This document shows, one piece after another, positions 8,332 to 17,601 of a stretch of 64,000 bases of DNA. Position numbers and translations under genes: made by a program. The stretch spans positions 1,488,001 to 1,552,000 of the forward strand of contig CBDEUB010000002.1 in assembly GCA_965243145.1 (NCBI GenBank), given 5' to 3'. This stretch comes from CBDBLK01 sp965243145. Its GTDB lineage: Bacteria; Bdellovibrionota; Bacteriovoracia; Bacteriovoracales; Bacteriovoracaceae. The notes under the pieces were generated by a model. The model had not been told where the DNA came from. It saw only the letters and a program-made list of their open reading frames with translations, and made no database searches. Position 1 is the stretch's first letter. The number at the start of each line of letters is the position of its first letter.

Positions 8332-9333
8332 ATGAGTGATTTGCTAGACGACTATACACTGGAATTTGAGAAACCCGTCCGCAATTTAGAGAAGCAAATT
8401 GGAGAATTGTGCCAGTTTGGTGCTAGGCCAGGAGTCAATATTTCCCGCGAAATTAAGGCCTTACAAAGAAAAGTAGAGGCCTTGACCAAAGAAATTTATG
8501 GCAATCTTTCCCCTTGGGAGAGAGTTCAATTATCTCGCCACCCCCACCGGCCCCATTGTAGCGACCACATTCATCATGTTTTTAGTGAGTTTCACGAGGT
8601 TTCCGGCGATCGTTGTTTTGCCAACGACCGCGCTATTATTGCCGGTTTTGGCCATTTAGATGGCCAAAAAGTTTGTGTGATAGGTATCGAAAAAGGCCGT
8701 AAAACCAAGGATAAGGTCAAGCACAATTTTGGTATGCCCAGGCCGGAAGGCTACCGCAAGGCCTTGCGTGTGATGAAAACTGCCAACCGCTTTCGTATCC
8801 CCATTATTTCCCTGGTAGATACTCCCGGTGCCTATCCCGGCATTGGCGCTGAAGAACGAGGCCAGGCCAGCGCCATCGCCGAAAATTTGGCCGAAATGTC
8901 TGACTTGGCAACACCTATGATAACTTTGGTGATTGGGGAAGGAGGTTCTGGCGGGGCCTTAGGCATTGCTGTATCCGATAAAGTTTTTATGATGGAATTT
9001 TCCATTTATTCAGTTATTTCCCCCGAATCCTGTGCCTCCATTCTTTGGGCCGATCCCAAAAAGGCCGAACTGGCGGCCAATGCCCTCCATTTAGGGCCGC
9101 AGAAGGCCCTGGAGTTAAATGTCATTGATGCCATTCTTCCCGAACCTCCCGGTGGTGCTCACCGGGACACCGAGATGGCCTATCAATTAGTTCAGAAATT
9201 TCTTTCCAGAGAACTCAAACTTTTACTCAAGATGAATCCTGCAAAAAGACTCGAAACGCGTTTTGCAAAATTTCGCAAGATGGGCAATAGCACGATCCGC
9301 TCTGTGGGCAACACTTCAAACTTGGATGCATGA
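8332..9333 (+). CDS. accA: acetyl-CoA carboxylase carboxyltransferase subunit alpha
   Basis: A 333-residue protein matching AccA along its full length (usual about 320): the N-terminal LEFEKPVRNLEKQI helix, HRPHCSDHIHHVFSEFHEVSGDR, then the crotonase-like core FGMPRPEGYRKALRVMK, LVDTPGAYPGIGAEERGQ and IGEGGSGGALGI, which forms the oxyanion holes. With AccD it transfers the carboxyl group from carboxybiotin to acetyl-CoA, giving malonyl-CoA for fatty-acid synthesis. accD is not in this window. ATG 8332; gmk follows 63 nt later on the same strand. Confidence 0.97.
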   Translation: MSDLLDDYTLEFEKPVRNLEKQIGELCQFGARPGVNISREIKALQRKVEALTKEIYGNLSPWERVQLSRHPHRPHCSDHIHHVFSEFHEVSGDRCFANDRAIIAGFGHLDGQKVCVIGIEKGRKTKDKVKHNFGMPRPEGYRKALRVMKTANRFRIPIISLVDTPGAYPGIGAEERGQASAIAENLAEMSDLATPMITLVIGEGGSGGALGIAVSDKVFMMEFSIYSVISPESCASILWADPKKAELAANALHLGPQKALELNVIDAILPEPPGGAHRDTEMAYQLVQKFLSRELKLLLKMNPAKRLETRFAKFRKMGNSTIRSVGNTSNLDA

Positions 9334-9396
9334 TAAGATCAAAGAGGAGTAAGGCCAATTTTAAAGATATATCAATAATCGACAAGAAATGAAGTA

Positions 9397-9966
9397 ATGG
9401 CGCTTAAAGGCAAAATTGTCGTAGTTGTTGGGCCAAGTGGAACTGGGAAATCTACACTCACCACCAGGCTCATGCAGGATCTCAAACAACTCCATTGGTC
9501 GGTGAGCTTTACAACTCGTAGAATACGCAAAGGTGAGGTTCATGGTGAACATTATTTTTTTATTTCCGAAAAAGAATTTCTGGAGAAACGACACCGTGGA
9601 GAATTTATAGAATGGGCAGAAGTACACGGGAATTTTTACGGAACTTCACAAAAATTTGTTTCTGATCAAATTAACAAGGGAATAGACCTACTGTTTGATC
9701 TCGATGTCCAGGGTTCGAGTCAAATGAAACAGGCCTTCGGAGACTTGGCCAAAGTTATCTACATCACCCCTCCTAGTTTTGAAATATTAGAACAGCGTTT
9801 GAGAGAGCGAAAAACCGAATCAGAAAAAACGATCGAACTGAGATTGAGGAATGCCCGTAGAGATTTACAAAAAAAAGACGATTTTGACTACTTAATTACC
9901 AACGACGACTTGGACAAGGCCTTTGCTGAACTTTTATCTTGTGTAAAAAATATATTAGGGGAATAA
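9397..9966 (+). CDS. gmk: guanylate kinase
   Basis: A 189-residue enzyme that phosphorylates GMP to GDP with ATP. It has the P-loop VGPSGTGKST near residue 10, the GMP-binding segment SVSFTTRRIRKGEVHGEHYFF, and the family sequences EFIEWAEVHGNFYGTS and DLDVQGSSQM, plus the lid RLRERKTES. Length is normal (about 200). The next gene, rel, starts only 4 nt after its stop, so the two are cotranscribed. This recalls the gmk-rpoZ-spoT order of many proteobacteria, but rpoZ is missing from between them here. Confidence 0.97.
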   Translation: MALKGKIVVVVGPSGTGKSTLTTRLMQDLKQLHWSVSFTTRRIRKGEVHGEHYFFISEKEFLEKRHRGEFIEWAEVHGNFYGTSQKFVSDQINKGIDLLFDLDVQGSSQMKQAFGDLAKVIYITPPSFEILEQRLRERKTESEKTIELRLRNARRDLQKKDDFDYLITNDDLDKAFAELLSCVKNILGE

Positions 9967-9970
9967 ATTT

Positions 9971-12157
9971 TTGTTTAAGTCTTTGGATTTTTCTCACGAA
10001 CGCAATCTTGAAATTGATGAACTGATCCGAAGGGTTGAAACCTATTTCCCCGAAGCAGATTTTGATCTTTTAAGAAGTGCTTTTGACTTTGCTGCTGAAG
10101 TTCACAAAGGACAAAAACGCCTATCGGGAGAAAACTATATCATCCACCCTCTCAATGTCTCTGCCACTTTAGTTAAGTTAAGAATGGATTTAGAAAGCAT
10201 AGTTGCGGGGCTGCTCCACGATGTTGTGGAAGATTGCAATGTATCCCCTGAAGATTTGGAAAAAAGATTCGGCAAAGAGATCACTAATTTGGTAATCAGT
10301 TTAACCAAAATTTCCAAAATCAAATTTAGAACACAAGAAGAAAGTCAGGCCGAGAACTTCCGCAACATGGTCGTTGCCATGGCAAAAGACATAAGGGTTA
10401 TTATTATCAAACTTGCGGACAGGATGCACAACATGCGAACTCTGCAACACATTCCTGTTGAAAGGCAAAAAAAAATTGCCCGTGAAACTTTAGAGATTTA
10501 TGTTCCCCTGGCCGGCCGCCTGGGAATCAACTCCGTAAAGTTAGGGCTTGAAAATCTTTGCCTGCGCTTTCTTCACCCTGATATTTATTACAGATTATCA
10601 GAAAAAATGGAACTTACCAGAGTTGCCAAAGATTCTTATATCAAAGAAACTTTTGAGGTTATTCAAGAAAAACTTATGGAGTTCGGTCTCAAAGCGGAAA
10701 TGAAAGGCCGGCTTAAACATCTCTATTCCATCTACAAAAAAATGCAGATGAGAGGAATTGATTTTGACCAAGTTCAAGATATTCTGGCATTTAGAATTAT
10801 CACGGGAAACATTACTGAATGTTACAAAACACTTGGAACTATCCATTCTTCGTTCACTCCCATCCCAGGGAGATTTAAGGATTATATAGCTATCCCCAAG
10901 GTCAACGGCTATCAATCATTGCATACGACTGTTATTGGCCCCAAGGCCGAGCGCATAGAAATTCAAATACGCACTCAAGAAATGGATGAAGTGGCGGAAA
11001 CCGGAGTGGCCGCACACTGGCGATATAAGGAGGGGATTCATTCGGGGAAAGCAAAACTGGATTGGATCGAGCAGCTTTTGGAGTTTAACAAGGATGTTGA
11101 ATCCAATTCCGAATTTATGAAAATGATAAAAAATGATCTCTACACAGGAGAAATTTTTGTTTTTACTCCCATGGGTGATATTAGAGAACTTTGTTATGGA
11201 GCAACACCCTTAGATTTTGCCTATTCAGTTCATACTGAAATAGGTAATAAAACGGTAGGTGCCAAAGTCAACGGAAGAATGGTTCCTTTGCGTTACACTT
11301 TGAAATCGGGTGATACGGTTGAAATATTAACTTCAGAAAACCAAACACCCTCTAAAAATTGGCTCAATATTGTTAAAAGTTCTCGCGCAAGCACCAGAAT
11401 TAAACAATGGCTCCAAAAAACGGAACGAGACAAGAATAGAGAACTCGGGCACGAAATTCTCGAAAAGACTTTACATCTTTATCAAACCAACAATGCTCAC
11501 ACCAAGAAAAAAGAAAGATTGGAAAATCTGTGGCGAAATTTGAATTTATCAAGTTATAACGATCTGTTGATACAAATTGGTGCCGGAAAAATAACTCCCA
11601 AAGATATAATAAAAAACGCATCTTTTCTCCGTTCTGAAGAAGAAGATGCCGGGGAAAAACTCAAAGAAGTCGATGCCTATTCCAAATATCTCAATCAGAC
11701 GGCCTCCAAAAAGGCCCATAAAGATAATGCCGTTATTGTTGATGGCCATATTGATGTTTCCGTCAAAATGGCCAAATGCTGTAGTCCTATACCCGGTGAC
11801 CCCATTGTAGGGTATGTTACCCGCGGCAGAGGAGTGACCGTTCACACCACTCTTTGCAATAAAATTGATCAGGGCAATACCTCCAGAGTGATTCAAGTCG
11901 AATGGAATGAAGAATTTAAATTTAAACACCCGGTAAGTGTGAAAGTGATTACTCACGATAGGCCGGGGATCCTTTCACAGATTTCACAAATTATTAATAA
12001 GGGTGGTATCAATATCCGCTCAGCTTCTGCAAAATCTCTATTTGATAGAAAAGGCTCCTTCATTTTTGAAGTTGAAGTCAAGGATTATTCCGAGCTTCTC
12101 AAAATGATTTCTTCTATTGAAATGGCGGAAGAAGTGATCGCCGTTCACCGCATTTAA
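9971..12157 (+). CDS. rel: bifunctional (p)ppGpp synthetase/hydrolase (Rel/SpoT)
   Basis: 728 residues with the full long-RSH layout: a hydrolase HD domain (HPLNVS near residue 59, then LLHDVVED near 80), a synthetase domain (IYKKMQMRG, GRFKDYIAIPKVNGYQSLHT, QIRTQEMDEVAETGVAAHW), a TGS domain (FTPMGDIRELCYGATPLDFAYSVHTEIG), a zinc-finger/helical part with AKCCSPIPGD, and a C-terminal ACT domain (HDRPGILSQISQIINKGGINI). The intact HD residues and the basic RxKD form (RFKD) in the synthetase suggest that both activities are kept. It makes and degrades the stringent alarmone. The start is TTG at 9971 with AGGGGA about 9 nt upstream, directly behind gmk. No other RSH gene is seen in the window. 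Confidence 0.96.
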   Translation: MFKSLDFSHERNLEIDELIRRVETYFPEADFDLLRSAFDFAAEVHKGQKRLSGENYIIHPLNVSATLVKLRMDLESIVAGLLHDVVEDCNVSPEDLEKRFGKEITNLVISLTKISKIKFRTQEESQAENFRNMVVAMAKDIRVIIIKLADRMHNMRTLQHIPVERQKKIARETLEIYVPLAGRLGINSVKLGLENLCLRFLHPDIYYRLSEKMELTRVAKDSYIKETFEVIQEKLMEFGLKAEMKGRLKHLYSIYKKMQMRGIDFDQVQDILAFRIITGNITECYKTLGTIHSSFTPIPGRFKDYIAIPKVNGYQSLHTTVIGPKAERIEIQIRTQEMDEVAETGVAAHWRYKEGIHSGKAKLDWIEQLLEFNKDVESNSEFMKMIKNDLYTGEIFVFTPMGDIRELCYGATPLDFAYSVHTEIGNKTVGAKVNGRMVPLRYTLKSGDTVEILTSENQTPSKNWLNIVKSSRASTRIKQWLQKTERDKNRELGHEILEKTLHLYQTNNAHTKKKERLENLWRNLNLSSYNDLLIQIGAGKITPKDIIKNASFLRSEEEDAGEKLKEVDAYSKYLNQTASKKAHKDNAVIVDGHIDVSVKMAKCCSPIPGDPIVGYVTRGRGVTVHTTLCNKIDQGNTSRVIQVEWNEEFKFKHPVSVKVITHDRPGILSQISQIINKGGINIRSASAKSLFDRKGSFIFEVEVKDYSELLKMISSIEMAEEVIAVHRI

Positions 12158-12164
12158 ACGGCGT

Positions 12165-12181
12165 GAAGTGTGAGCAGTTAC
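12165..12181. repeat. solo half of the terminal repeat (GAAGTGTGAGCAGTTAC)
   Basis: These 17 bases are identical to the end of the repeat copy at 53842-54039 (read on the appropriate strand) and one base different from the end of the copy at 19147-19342. Here no body of the element follows. It sits between the convergent 3' ends of rel and the DUF218 gene and overlaps the stop codon of the latter. Confidence 0.6.
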
Positions 12182-12831
12182 ACAGATTCAAAATTGACAT
12201 CCCAAATGGCCAAGAACCCTAGAGTCCTGGCCCATTTATAAACTTCTTTATAGAGAATTTTAAGAGTCTTGATTTTGGAATAATCGGAGATAACTCCTTC
12301 GTAATAAAACTCATACTGATCAGGATTGTCTTTCGTAATGTGGTTGATAATAGTTTTAATTCTGAGTATGTGGTAATCGTGACTTACGACCATAATTCTT
12401 TTGAATCCGGGAGACTTTTGCAAGTATCTCACTGTAAAGATGGCATTTTCTACAGTATTGCGGGCCAAATAGTCTATTTCCAATAAATTAGGGTCTAATT
12501 CGTCATTGATTTGTGCAGGAGTAATCAAGGTATTGACAGAATTTCTAGCATTGACTCCAGTGATAAAAATGTGGCCTTGTTTAAAACGCTTGGCCTGTTG
12601 AATAGCATGGGGAATCCTTCCTTGCGCACCAGTAAAAACAACTATCAGGTCGGGTCGAGATTGGTAGAAGGCCTCGGCAGTCTTTTGATTCTCCTTGCGT
12701 CCGGCCAGTATAAAAAAATAACCACCAATCAAATAGAGAAAAAAGACGCCAAGTACGAGGGCGCAAAATCCTTTGAGGTAGCGTAACATTCGCGTTTTGC
12801 GGGTTTCAAATATATACTTGGGCTTAAACAT
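12178..12831 (-). CDS. DUF218/YdcF-ElyC family membrane-anchored protein
   Basis: A 217-residue protein with one N-terminal transmembrane segment (about 16-36) after a basic start, then a DUF218 domain: LIVVFTGAQGRIPHAIQQA, FITGVNARNS, ARNTVENAIFTVRYL and IMVVSHDYHILR. The T/S-x-N-T-x-E-N and H-x-x-R motifs are the conserved features of this family, which includes YdcF, SanA and ElyC, implicated in envelope and vancomycin-barrier functions in E. coli. The exact biochemical role is unknown. Its ATG overlaps the stop of ridA (TAATG), so the genes are translationally coupled. The stop lies inside a 17-bp repeat half shared with other convergent gene ends. Confidence 0.8.
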   Translation of the reverse strand: MFKPKYIFETRKTRMLRYLKGFCALVLGVFFLYLIGGYFFILAGRKENQKTAEAFYQSRPDLIVVFTGAQGRIPHAIQQAKRFKQGHIFITGVNARNSVNTLITPAQINDELDPNLLEIDYLARNTVENAIFTVRYLQKSPGFKRIMVVSHDYHILRIKTIINHITKDNPDQYEFYYEGVISDYSKIKTLKILYKEVYKWARTLGFLAIWDVNFESV

Positions 12832-13208
12832 TAGCGTCCGGCAAGAACTTCAATTTCTACCGATGCTCCCTTGGGAAGAGCAGAAACTTCAACGCAACTC
12901 CTGGCGGGATAAGGCCGTTGAAAATATTGGGCATAGGCCTGACTGACTTTTTCAAAATTGCCGAGTTCAGTCAGAAAAACGGTCGTTTTAATAATATTTT
13001 CCCGCTTTAAATTTTGAGATTCAAGAATTGCATCAATATTTTGCAAAATTTGTTGAAGCTGGGATTCAAACCCATCTCGAAGTTGGCCATCTTCGGGAGT
13101 GATCCCAATTTGTCCCGAAAAATAAAGGATATTCTGATATTCAACACATTGAGAATAAGCACCTATGCTGGCCGGTGCTTTGTCAGTTGAAATAACTTTT
13201 TTCTCCAT
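12831..13208 (-). CDS. ridA: RidA family enamine/imine deaminase
   Basis: A 125-residue trimer-forming RidA (YjgF/YER057c/UK114) protein. It has the signatures IGAYSQ, LYFSGQIGITPEDG and, at the active site, YPARSCVEVSALPKGASVEIEVLA, with the arginine that distinguishes true RidA from other Rid groups. It hydrolyses reactive 2-aminoacrylate and related enamines made by PLP enzymes. The start at 13208 is preceded by TAAGGAGA. It lies 12 nt after maeB and overlaps the DUF218 gene, giving a maeB-ridA-DUF218 operon. Confidence 0.95.
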   Translation of the reverse strand: MEKKVISTDKAPASIGAYSQCVEYQNILYFSGQIGITPEDGQLRDGFESQLQQILQNIDAILESQNLKRENIIKTTVFLTELGNFEKVSQAYAQYFQRPYPARSCVEVSALPKGASVEIEVLAGR

Positions 13209-13220
13209 TAAAAATTCTCC

Positions 13221-15536
13221 TTACATTTTCTTGTGGCCGAGGGCCTCTTCTTCTGAAAGAAGAGCGGTCAAGTTACAAATATTAACAATTTCTTTAACTG
13301 TAGCAGTTCTTTGGATAATATTAACCGTCGTCTTCATAGGGACGAGAATGGGGCCGATCGCCGAAGCATCTGTCAATTGACTCAAAAGTTTGTAGGAAAT
13401 ATTGGCCGAATTGAGTTCGGGGAAGATGAGAATATCAGTCGTTCGGTTGAGGCCAGAAAAGTTAAAAAGTTGATCAAGAATTTGCTTGTTGACAGCAACA
13501 TCGGCCTGCATTTCGCCATCGACAATCAGGTTGGGATGCCGGGATTTTATGGCCTCAACCGCCCGTTTCACTTTCTTAGGCCCCTCTCCTTTTCCCGCTC
13601 CGAAGTTGGCGTAACTTAAAAAAGCAATACAAGGGTCTCGGCCCATGAGATGGCGAAAGAGTTCCGCCGTGTTTTCGGCAATTTGTGACAATTCTTCGGC
13701 ACTGGGGTTGATCTGTACCGTGCAATCAGCGAGGAAAAGAATCCGGTTTTTAAAAACCAGAATATAAATGCCGGCAGCACGATCCCCTTCACGCGTCCCC
13801 ACCACATTCATTAAAGGAACTAAGCAGGAAGCATAATCCAATGTTGGGCCAGCGATAAATGTATCGGCCAAGTTGTTACGCACCATCATAGAACCAAAGT
13901 AATTTGCCTGCGCCATTTTATCTTCAGCGTGATAAATGGAAATGCCATTCCTCTGCCGCATTTCCGTAAATTGCCTATAAAATTCTTGAAAATACTTGGA
14001 TTCTTTGGGATTGATAATTTCCAAGTTTTTGAGATTGGCAAGGCCCAATTCATCCATTTTGGCATGAATTTTTTTGGGGTCGCCCAAAAGAATAGGCCCA
14101 ATCCTTTCCTCGTCTTGAAGAATTTTAACGGCGTTTAAAATGCGGGTATTCCACCCTTCTGCAAAGACCATGCGCGTTTTGCACTTTTTTCTCTTGACAT
14201 GTGCTTTGAGCCGGTCTCGCAATTTTTTCATAAAGTTTGCCGTCGTCCCCAAGGAATTGGCCAAGTGGGCAGTGTATTCTTTGAAATCCTGGATTTTAAT
14301 TCTGGCCACTTTGGAATCCATCGCCGCTTTGGCCACTGCCGGAGCAACGCTAGTGAGAATACGACTGTCAAAAGGTTTGGGAATAATATATTGAGGCCCA
14401 AAAGAAAAGGCCTCGTTGGCGTAGGCCAGACGCACTTCTTCGGGAACTTCCTTTTTGGCCAAATTGGCCAAGGCCTCAACGGCGGCAATTTTCATTTCAG
14501 AATTGATTTTTTTTGCCCTGACATCTAAGGCCCCTCGAAAAATAAAAGGAAACCCCAGGACATTATTGACTTGGTTGGGGAAATCACTCCGCCCCGTGGC
14601 GACTATGGCATCATCTCTTACTTCGGCCACATCGTTGGGTAGAATTTCAGGGTCTGGATTGGCCATGGCAAAGATAATAGGTTTGGGGGCCATGGTTTTG
14701 ACCATAGCTTTGGTAAGCACACCTTTGGCAGAAACTCCCATAAAAGCATCGGCATTTTTTATGGCCTCGGCGAGAGTGCGCAATTTTGTTTTAACGGCAA
14801 ACTCTTCTTTATGTTTGTTCATCCCTTGCGTTCTGCCGTGATAAATGACTCCTTTGGAATCGCACATAATGAGATTTTCTTGCTTTAGGCCCATATCAAC
14901 AAAAAGTTTGGCACAGGCGATAGCGGCGGCACCTGCACCAGAAAAAACAACTTTGGCACTTTCAATTTTGCGCTCGGTGAGTTCTAAAGCGTTGAGGAAT
15001 CCGGCGGCAGCAATGATAGCAGTTCCATGCTGGTCATCGTGAAAGACGGGAATATCCATTTTTTCGACCAGTTGGGCCTCAATTTCAAAACATTCAGGGG
15101 CCTTAATATCTTCGAGATTAATACCACCAAAAGTTGGCCCTAAACTGCTAATGACTCGAACCATGCCCTCAACACTTTCTTCTTTAATTTCAATGTCGAA
15201 AACATCAATATCGGCAAATTTCTTGAAAAGAATACCCTTCCCTTCCATAACCGGCTTTCCCGCCTCTGGGCCAATGGAACCGAGTCCAAGAACGGCCGTA
15301 CCATTGGACACGACGGCGACGAGATTCCCCTTGGCGGTGTACTTAAAAACATCTTCGGGATTCTGTGCTATCTCCAGGCAAGGAAAGGCCACACCGGGAC
15401 TGTAGGCCTTGGCAAGGTCGAGCGAACTCAAGGTCGGCTTGGTTGGCCGGATTTCTATTTTTCCAGGCCTTCCCGAAGAATGATAATCCAGAGCTTCACG
15501 ACGATCCTGTTCTTTCCTCTTATCACTTTTATCCAT
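13221..15536 (-). CDS. maeB: malic enzyme fused to phosphotransacetylase-like domain
   Basis: 771 residues with the two-domain MaeB architecture. The N-terminal ~430 residues are the NADP malic enzyme (DLAKAYSPGVAFPCLEI, GNLVAVVSNGTAVLGLGSIGP, DIPVFHDDQHGTAIIAAAG and the dinucleotide fold VVFSGAGAAAIACAKL). The C-terminal ~330 residues match the phosphate acetyl/butyryltransferase fold (TRMVFAEGWNTRILNA, AGPTLDYASCLVPLMN, RTTDILIFPELNSANISYK). The enzyme decarboxylates malate to pyruvate; in MaeB-type enzymes the PTA-like domain is regulatory, sensing acetyl-CoA. The gene leads the maeB-ridA-DUF218 operon; a clear promoter was not identified in the 60 bases upstream. Confidence 0.96.
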   Translation of the reverse strand: MDKSDKRKEQDRREALDYHSSGRPGKIEIRPTKPTLSSLDLAKAYSPGVAFPCLEIAQNPEDVFKYTAKGNLVAVVSNGTAVLGLGSIGPEAGKPVMEGKGILFKKFADIDVFDIEIKEESVEGMVRVISSLGPTFGGINLEDIKAPECFEIEAQLVEKMDIPVFHDDQHGTAIIAAAGFLNALELTERKIESAKVVFSGAGAAAIACAKLFVDMGLKQENLIMCDSKGVIYHGRTQGMNKHKEEFAVKTKLRTLAEAIKNADAFMGVSAKGVLTKAMVKTMAPKPIIFAMANPDPEILPNDVAEVRDDAIVATGRSDFPNQVNNVLGFPFIFRGALDVRAKKINSEMKIAAVEALANLAKKEVPEEVRLAYANEAFSFGPQYIIPKPFDSRILTSVAPAVAKAAMDSKVARIKIQDFKEYTAHLANSLGTTANFMKKLRDRLKAHVKRKKCKTRMVFAEGWNTRILNAVKILQDEERIGPILLGDPKKIHAKMDELGLANLKNLEIINPKESKYFQEFYRQFTEMRQRNGISIYHAEDKMAQANYFGSMMVRNNLADTFIAGPTLDYASCLVPLMNVVGTREGDRAAGIYILVFKNRILFLADCTVQINPSAEELSQIAENTAELFRHLMGRDPCIAFLSYANFGAGKGEGPKKVKRAVEAIKSRHPNLIVDGEMQADVAVNKQILDQLFNFSGLNRTTDILIFPELNSANISYKLLSQLTDASAIGPILVPMKTTVNIIQRTATVKEIVNICNLTALLSEEEALGHKKM

Positions 15537-15595
15537 TTCTCTTTCCTTTACAGTTCAAGTTTACAAAGGCCCTCTATAGCATAACCGAGACTCAC

Positions 15596-17050
15596 TCAAT
15601 CGCCGAGTTTTTTTAGGGCCGTGAGCACGAGTCCCACCGTCGTCGCTGCCATGCCGACATAGAGTTCATCTAGGGCCACCCATTCTTTGGGCCAGGGAAT
15701 ATACCGCCAAAAAGAAATGGCAGACACTCCGAGCAAACAACTGAAGACAAATTGTTTATCTTTGATCTGGCCAGGAAAGAGGTATCCGTAGAGCATGGGT
15801 AAAAGAAGGCAGGCAGCGCTATAAGAACCCAAAGTTTTCCATACCATTTTAATATTGCCTTCAAAAAAAATACCTAAAATAATACTCAGGAATGTTATCC
15901 CTATAACCCCTCCGTAGTGTACAACTCTTGACTTTTGCCACTTGCGAGGTGCTAGGTCGTGCGAGAGAGTAGTGCCCGCTAAAAAAAGATAGGAATCTAG
16001 GGTGGAAAGAATGGTTGCCAAAATACCTGCTAAAACGAGTCCCCGCAGTCCCGAGGGCAAAAGTTGGAGAGCATAAATCAGGTAGGCATTTTCAGAATTG
16101 GCCTCGGGGATGACCGCCCTGGCATACATAGCACCAAAAGTCGTGCAAAGGTCAAATCCGATCCAAATACAAGTAGAAATGAGAATACCCCGTTTTGCGA
16201 CTTTGCTGGTTCGAGCGGCAAAACAACGCTGGTAAAAATTGGGATCAACCAGAGTCGAAAGGGCAATAAATCCCCAGGCCAAAGTTTTGGGCCATCCCAC
16301 CCCTCCATCGAGATGCCAGTGTTCATCGGGTAGATGCGTCTTTAAAAAATCCAATCCGCCAAATTTAAAGACTGATAAAAGTAGAATGAGAAAAACTGCT
16401 GAGCACATTAAGGGAAATTGAATCAGGTCGGAAAAAACCACTCCACGCAACCCTCCCCGCAAAGAATAAAGCACAGCAAGGCCAGCACCCAAAACCATGG
16501 AAAGCGTCAACGGCAGGCCAAAGAGGCCCTGTATAAAAAGGCCTACACTTATAGTGTAGGTAATGGGCAACAGATTAAAGAAGTTAAAGATGCCGCCTAA
16601 AAATGCTGATCGGTGGCCAAACATTTTATTTATCAAGTCGGGCAAAGTTACCGCCCGGTAGGAAGAGATTTTATCAACCATAAAAAAGGCAAAAATGAGA
16701 TAGGCCACATACCAAAAGAACCCCTGAGTGACGAAATTATAAAGGCCCTGTTCAAAAGCAATTTTGGTGACTCCAAAGATGCCCCCGTACCAAGTGGCCA
16801 CCAGCGTGGCCACAAACATGGGGAGGGTAAGTTGCCGCCCCATCAGTACAAAGTCCAACCAATTAAAATTTTCAACTTTGTCGGGGCCTTTTTGAGTTAA
16901 AAGTTCGGCAAATTTGCGCTTCTGAAATTCGCCGTAAACGACGGCCAAAAAAGTTGCCAGGAGAGCGAGAAAAAAGATGCACCAATCTGCGCCGGCCAGT
17001 ATTTCTGTGGTGCGAAGCGAAGGCCGAAAGGCGTTTATATTGCTATGCAT
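15596..17050 (-). CDS. sodium/solute symporter (SSS family)
   Basis: A 484-residue polytopic protein with about 13 hydrophobic segments. Family features include VATWYGGIFGVTKIAFEQGL near the first helices, VLYSLRGGLRGVVFSDLIQFP (the SSF signature region) and LATILSTLDSYLFLAGTTLSHDL (the sodium-site helix with the Ser/Thr-Leu-Asp-Ser pattern). SSS proteins use the sodium gradient to take up sugars, amino acids, nucleosides, proline or acetate. The substrate cannot be read from the sequence. ATG at 17050; single gene upstream of maeB on the same strand, 59 nt apart. A role in supplying substrate for the maeB route is possible but unsupported. Confidence 0.88.
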   Translation of the reverse strand: MHSNINAFRPSLRTTEILAGADWCIFFLALLATFLAVVYGEFQKRKFAELLTQKGPDKVENFNWLDFVLMGRQLTLPMFVATLVATWYGGIFGVTKIAFEQGLYNFVTQGFFWYVAYLIFAFFMVDKISSYRAVTLPDLINKMFGHRSAFLGGIFNFFNLLPITYTISVGLFIQGLFGLPLTLSMVLGAGLAVLYSLRGGLRGVVFSDLIQFPLMCSAVFLILLLSVFKFGGLDFLKTHLPDEHWHLDGGVGWPKTLAWGFIALSTLVDPNFYQRCFAARTSKVAKRGILISTCIWIGFDLCTTFGAMYARAVIPEANSENAYLIYALQLLPSGLRGLVLAGILATILSTLDSYLFLAGTTLSHDLAPRKWQKSRVVHYGGVIGITFLSIILGIFFEGNIKMVWKTLGSYSAACLLLPMLYGYLFPGQIKDKQFVFSCLLGVSAISFWRYIPWPKEWVALDELYVGMAATTVGLVLTALKKLGD

Positions 17051-17185
17051 TTAAGCAGCTTCACCTTGGGCCTATTTTTATGCCCTTTGAAAGAACATTT
17101 TTGGAACAAAAGGTATGTAAAATTTCCATATTAAGGGGCCAAGTCCTTGAAAATACATTGCCCAGGGTAAAATAATACTTGATTT

Positions 17186-17215
17186 TTGACACCATGATGA
17201 TAAATTAAACATATT
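17186..17215 (+). promoter_or_regulatory. candidate sigma-70 promoter
   Basis: A consensus -35 (TTGACA at 17186-17191) is followed after 18 nt by a weak -10 (CATATT, 17210-17215). It would drive the small gene at 17271 and perhaps metG. The -10 is poor, so this is tentative. Confidence 0.3.
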
Positions 17216-17270
17216 TTAGCGCAACCCCATTGCGTAAATTTTATCGTGCATGGCAATACTGGAGGATATG

Positions 17271-17513
17271 ATGTTGAGTGAATATCGTTTGGAAAACCGC
17301 AAAGAAAAGTTGACCCACCTTCAGAGCTTGGAGAAAATCCCTAGTATCAATCCCAGGGCCTATTCCGAGTCGGAAAGCTATCAGCGCTTGGACTATATTT
17401 CCCATCCGGACTATGGCCTCGGTTTTGTTGAGGAGGTCATTGACCGCAAAACAATAAAAGTTTTCTTTCACCAAGGCGTAAAAACTCTCAAGCAACGGCA
17501 GTACAACAACTAG
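17271..17513 (+). CDS. small conserved-looking protein, CarD/PcrA-tail-like motif
   Basis: An 80-residue soluble protein. The C-terminal half (YISHPDYGLGFVEEVIDRKTI and KVFFHQGVKTLKQR) resembles the short beta-rich element HPxFGxGxVxxVxxxxxxVxFxxGxKxL found in CarD-like domains, at the C terminus of UvrD/PcrA helicases and in small deltaproteobacterial proteins, where it binds RNA polymerase or nucleic acid. The start is uncertain: ATG at 17271 is 5 nt behind GGAGG (17261-17265), ATG at 17268 is too close, and ATG at 17250 would have no ribosome site. It lies 88 nt before metG on the same strand. The motif match is by eye, so the function is not assigned. Confidence 0.6.
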   Translation: MLSEYRLENRKEKLTHLQSLEKIPSINPRAYSESESYQRLDYISHPDYGLGFVEEVIDRKTIKVFFHQGVKTLKQRQYNN

Positions 17514-17601
17514 AATTTTACTATTTCATAAAGAGAGTTTTTTCTTGAGTTTGGGAATCTCGTACTAGCGGCCACCTTCAAAATATTGCGGGGAAATTGG
17601 A

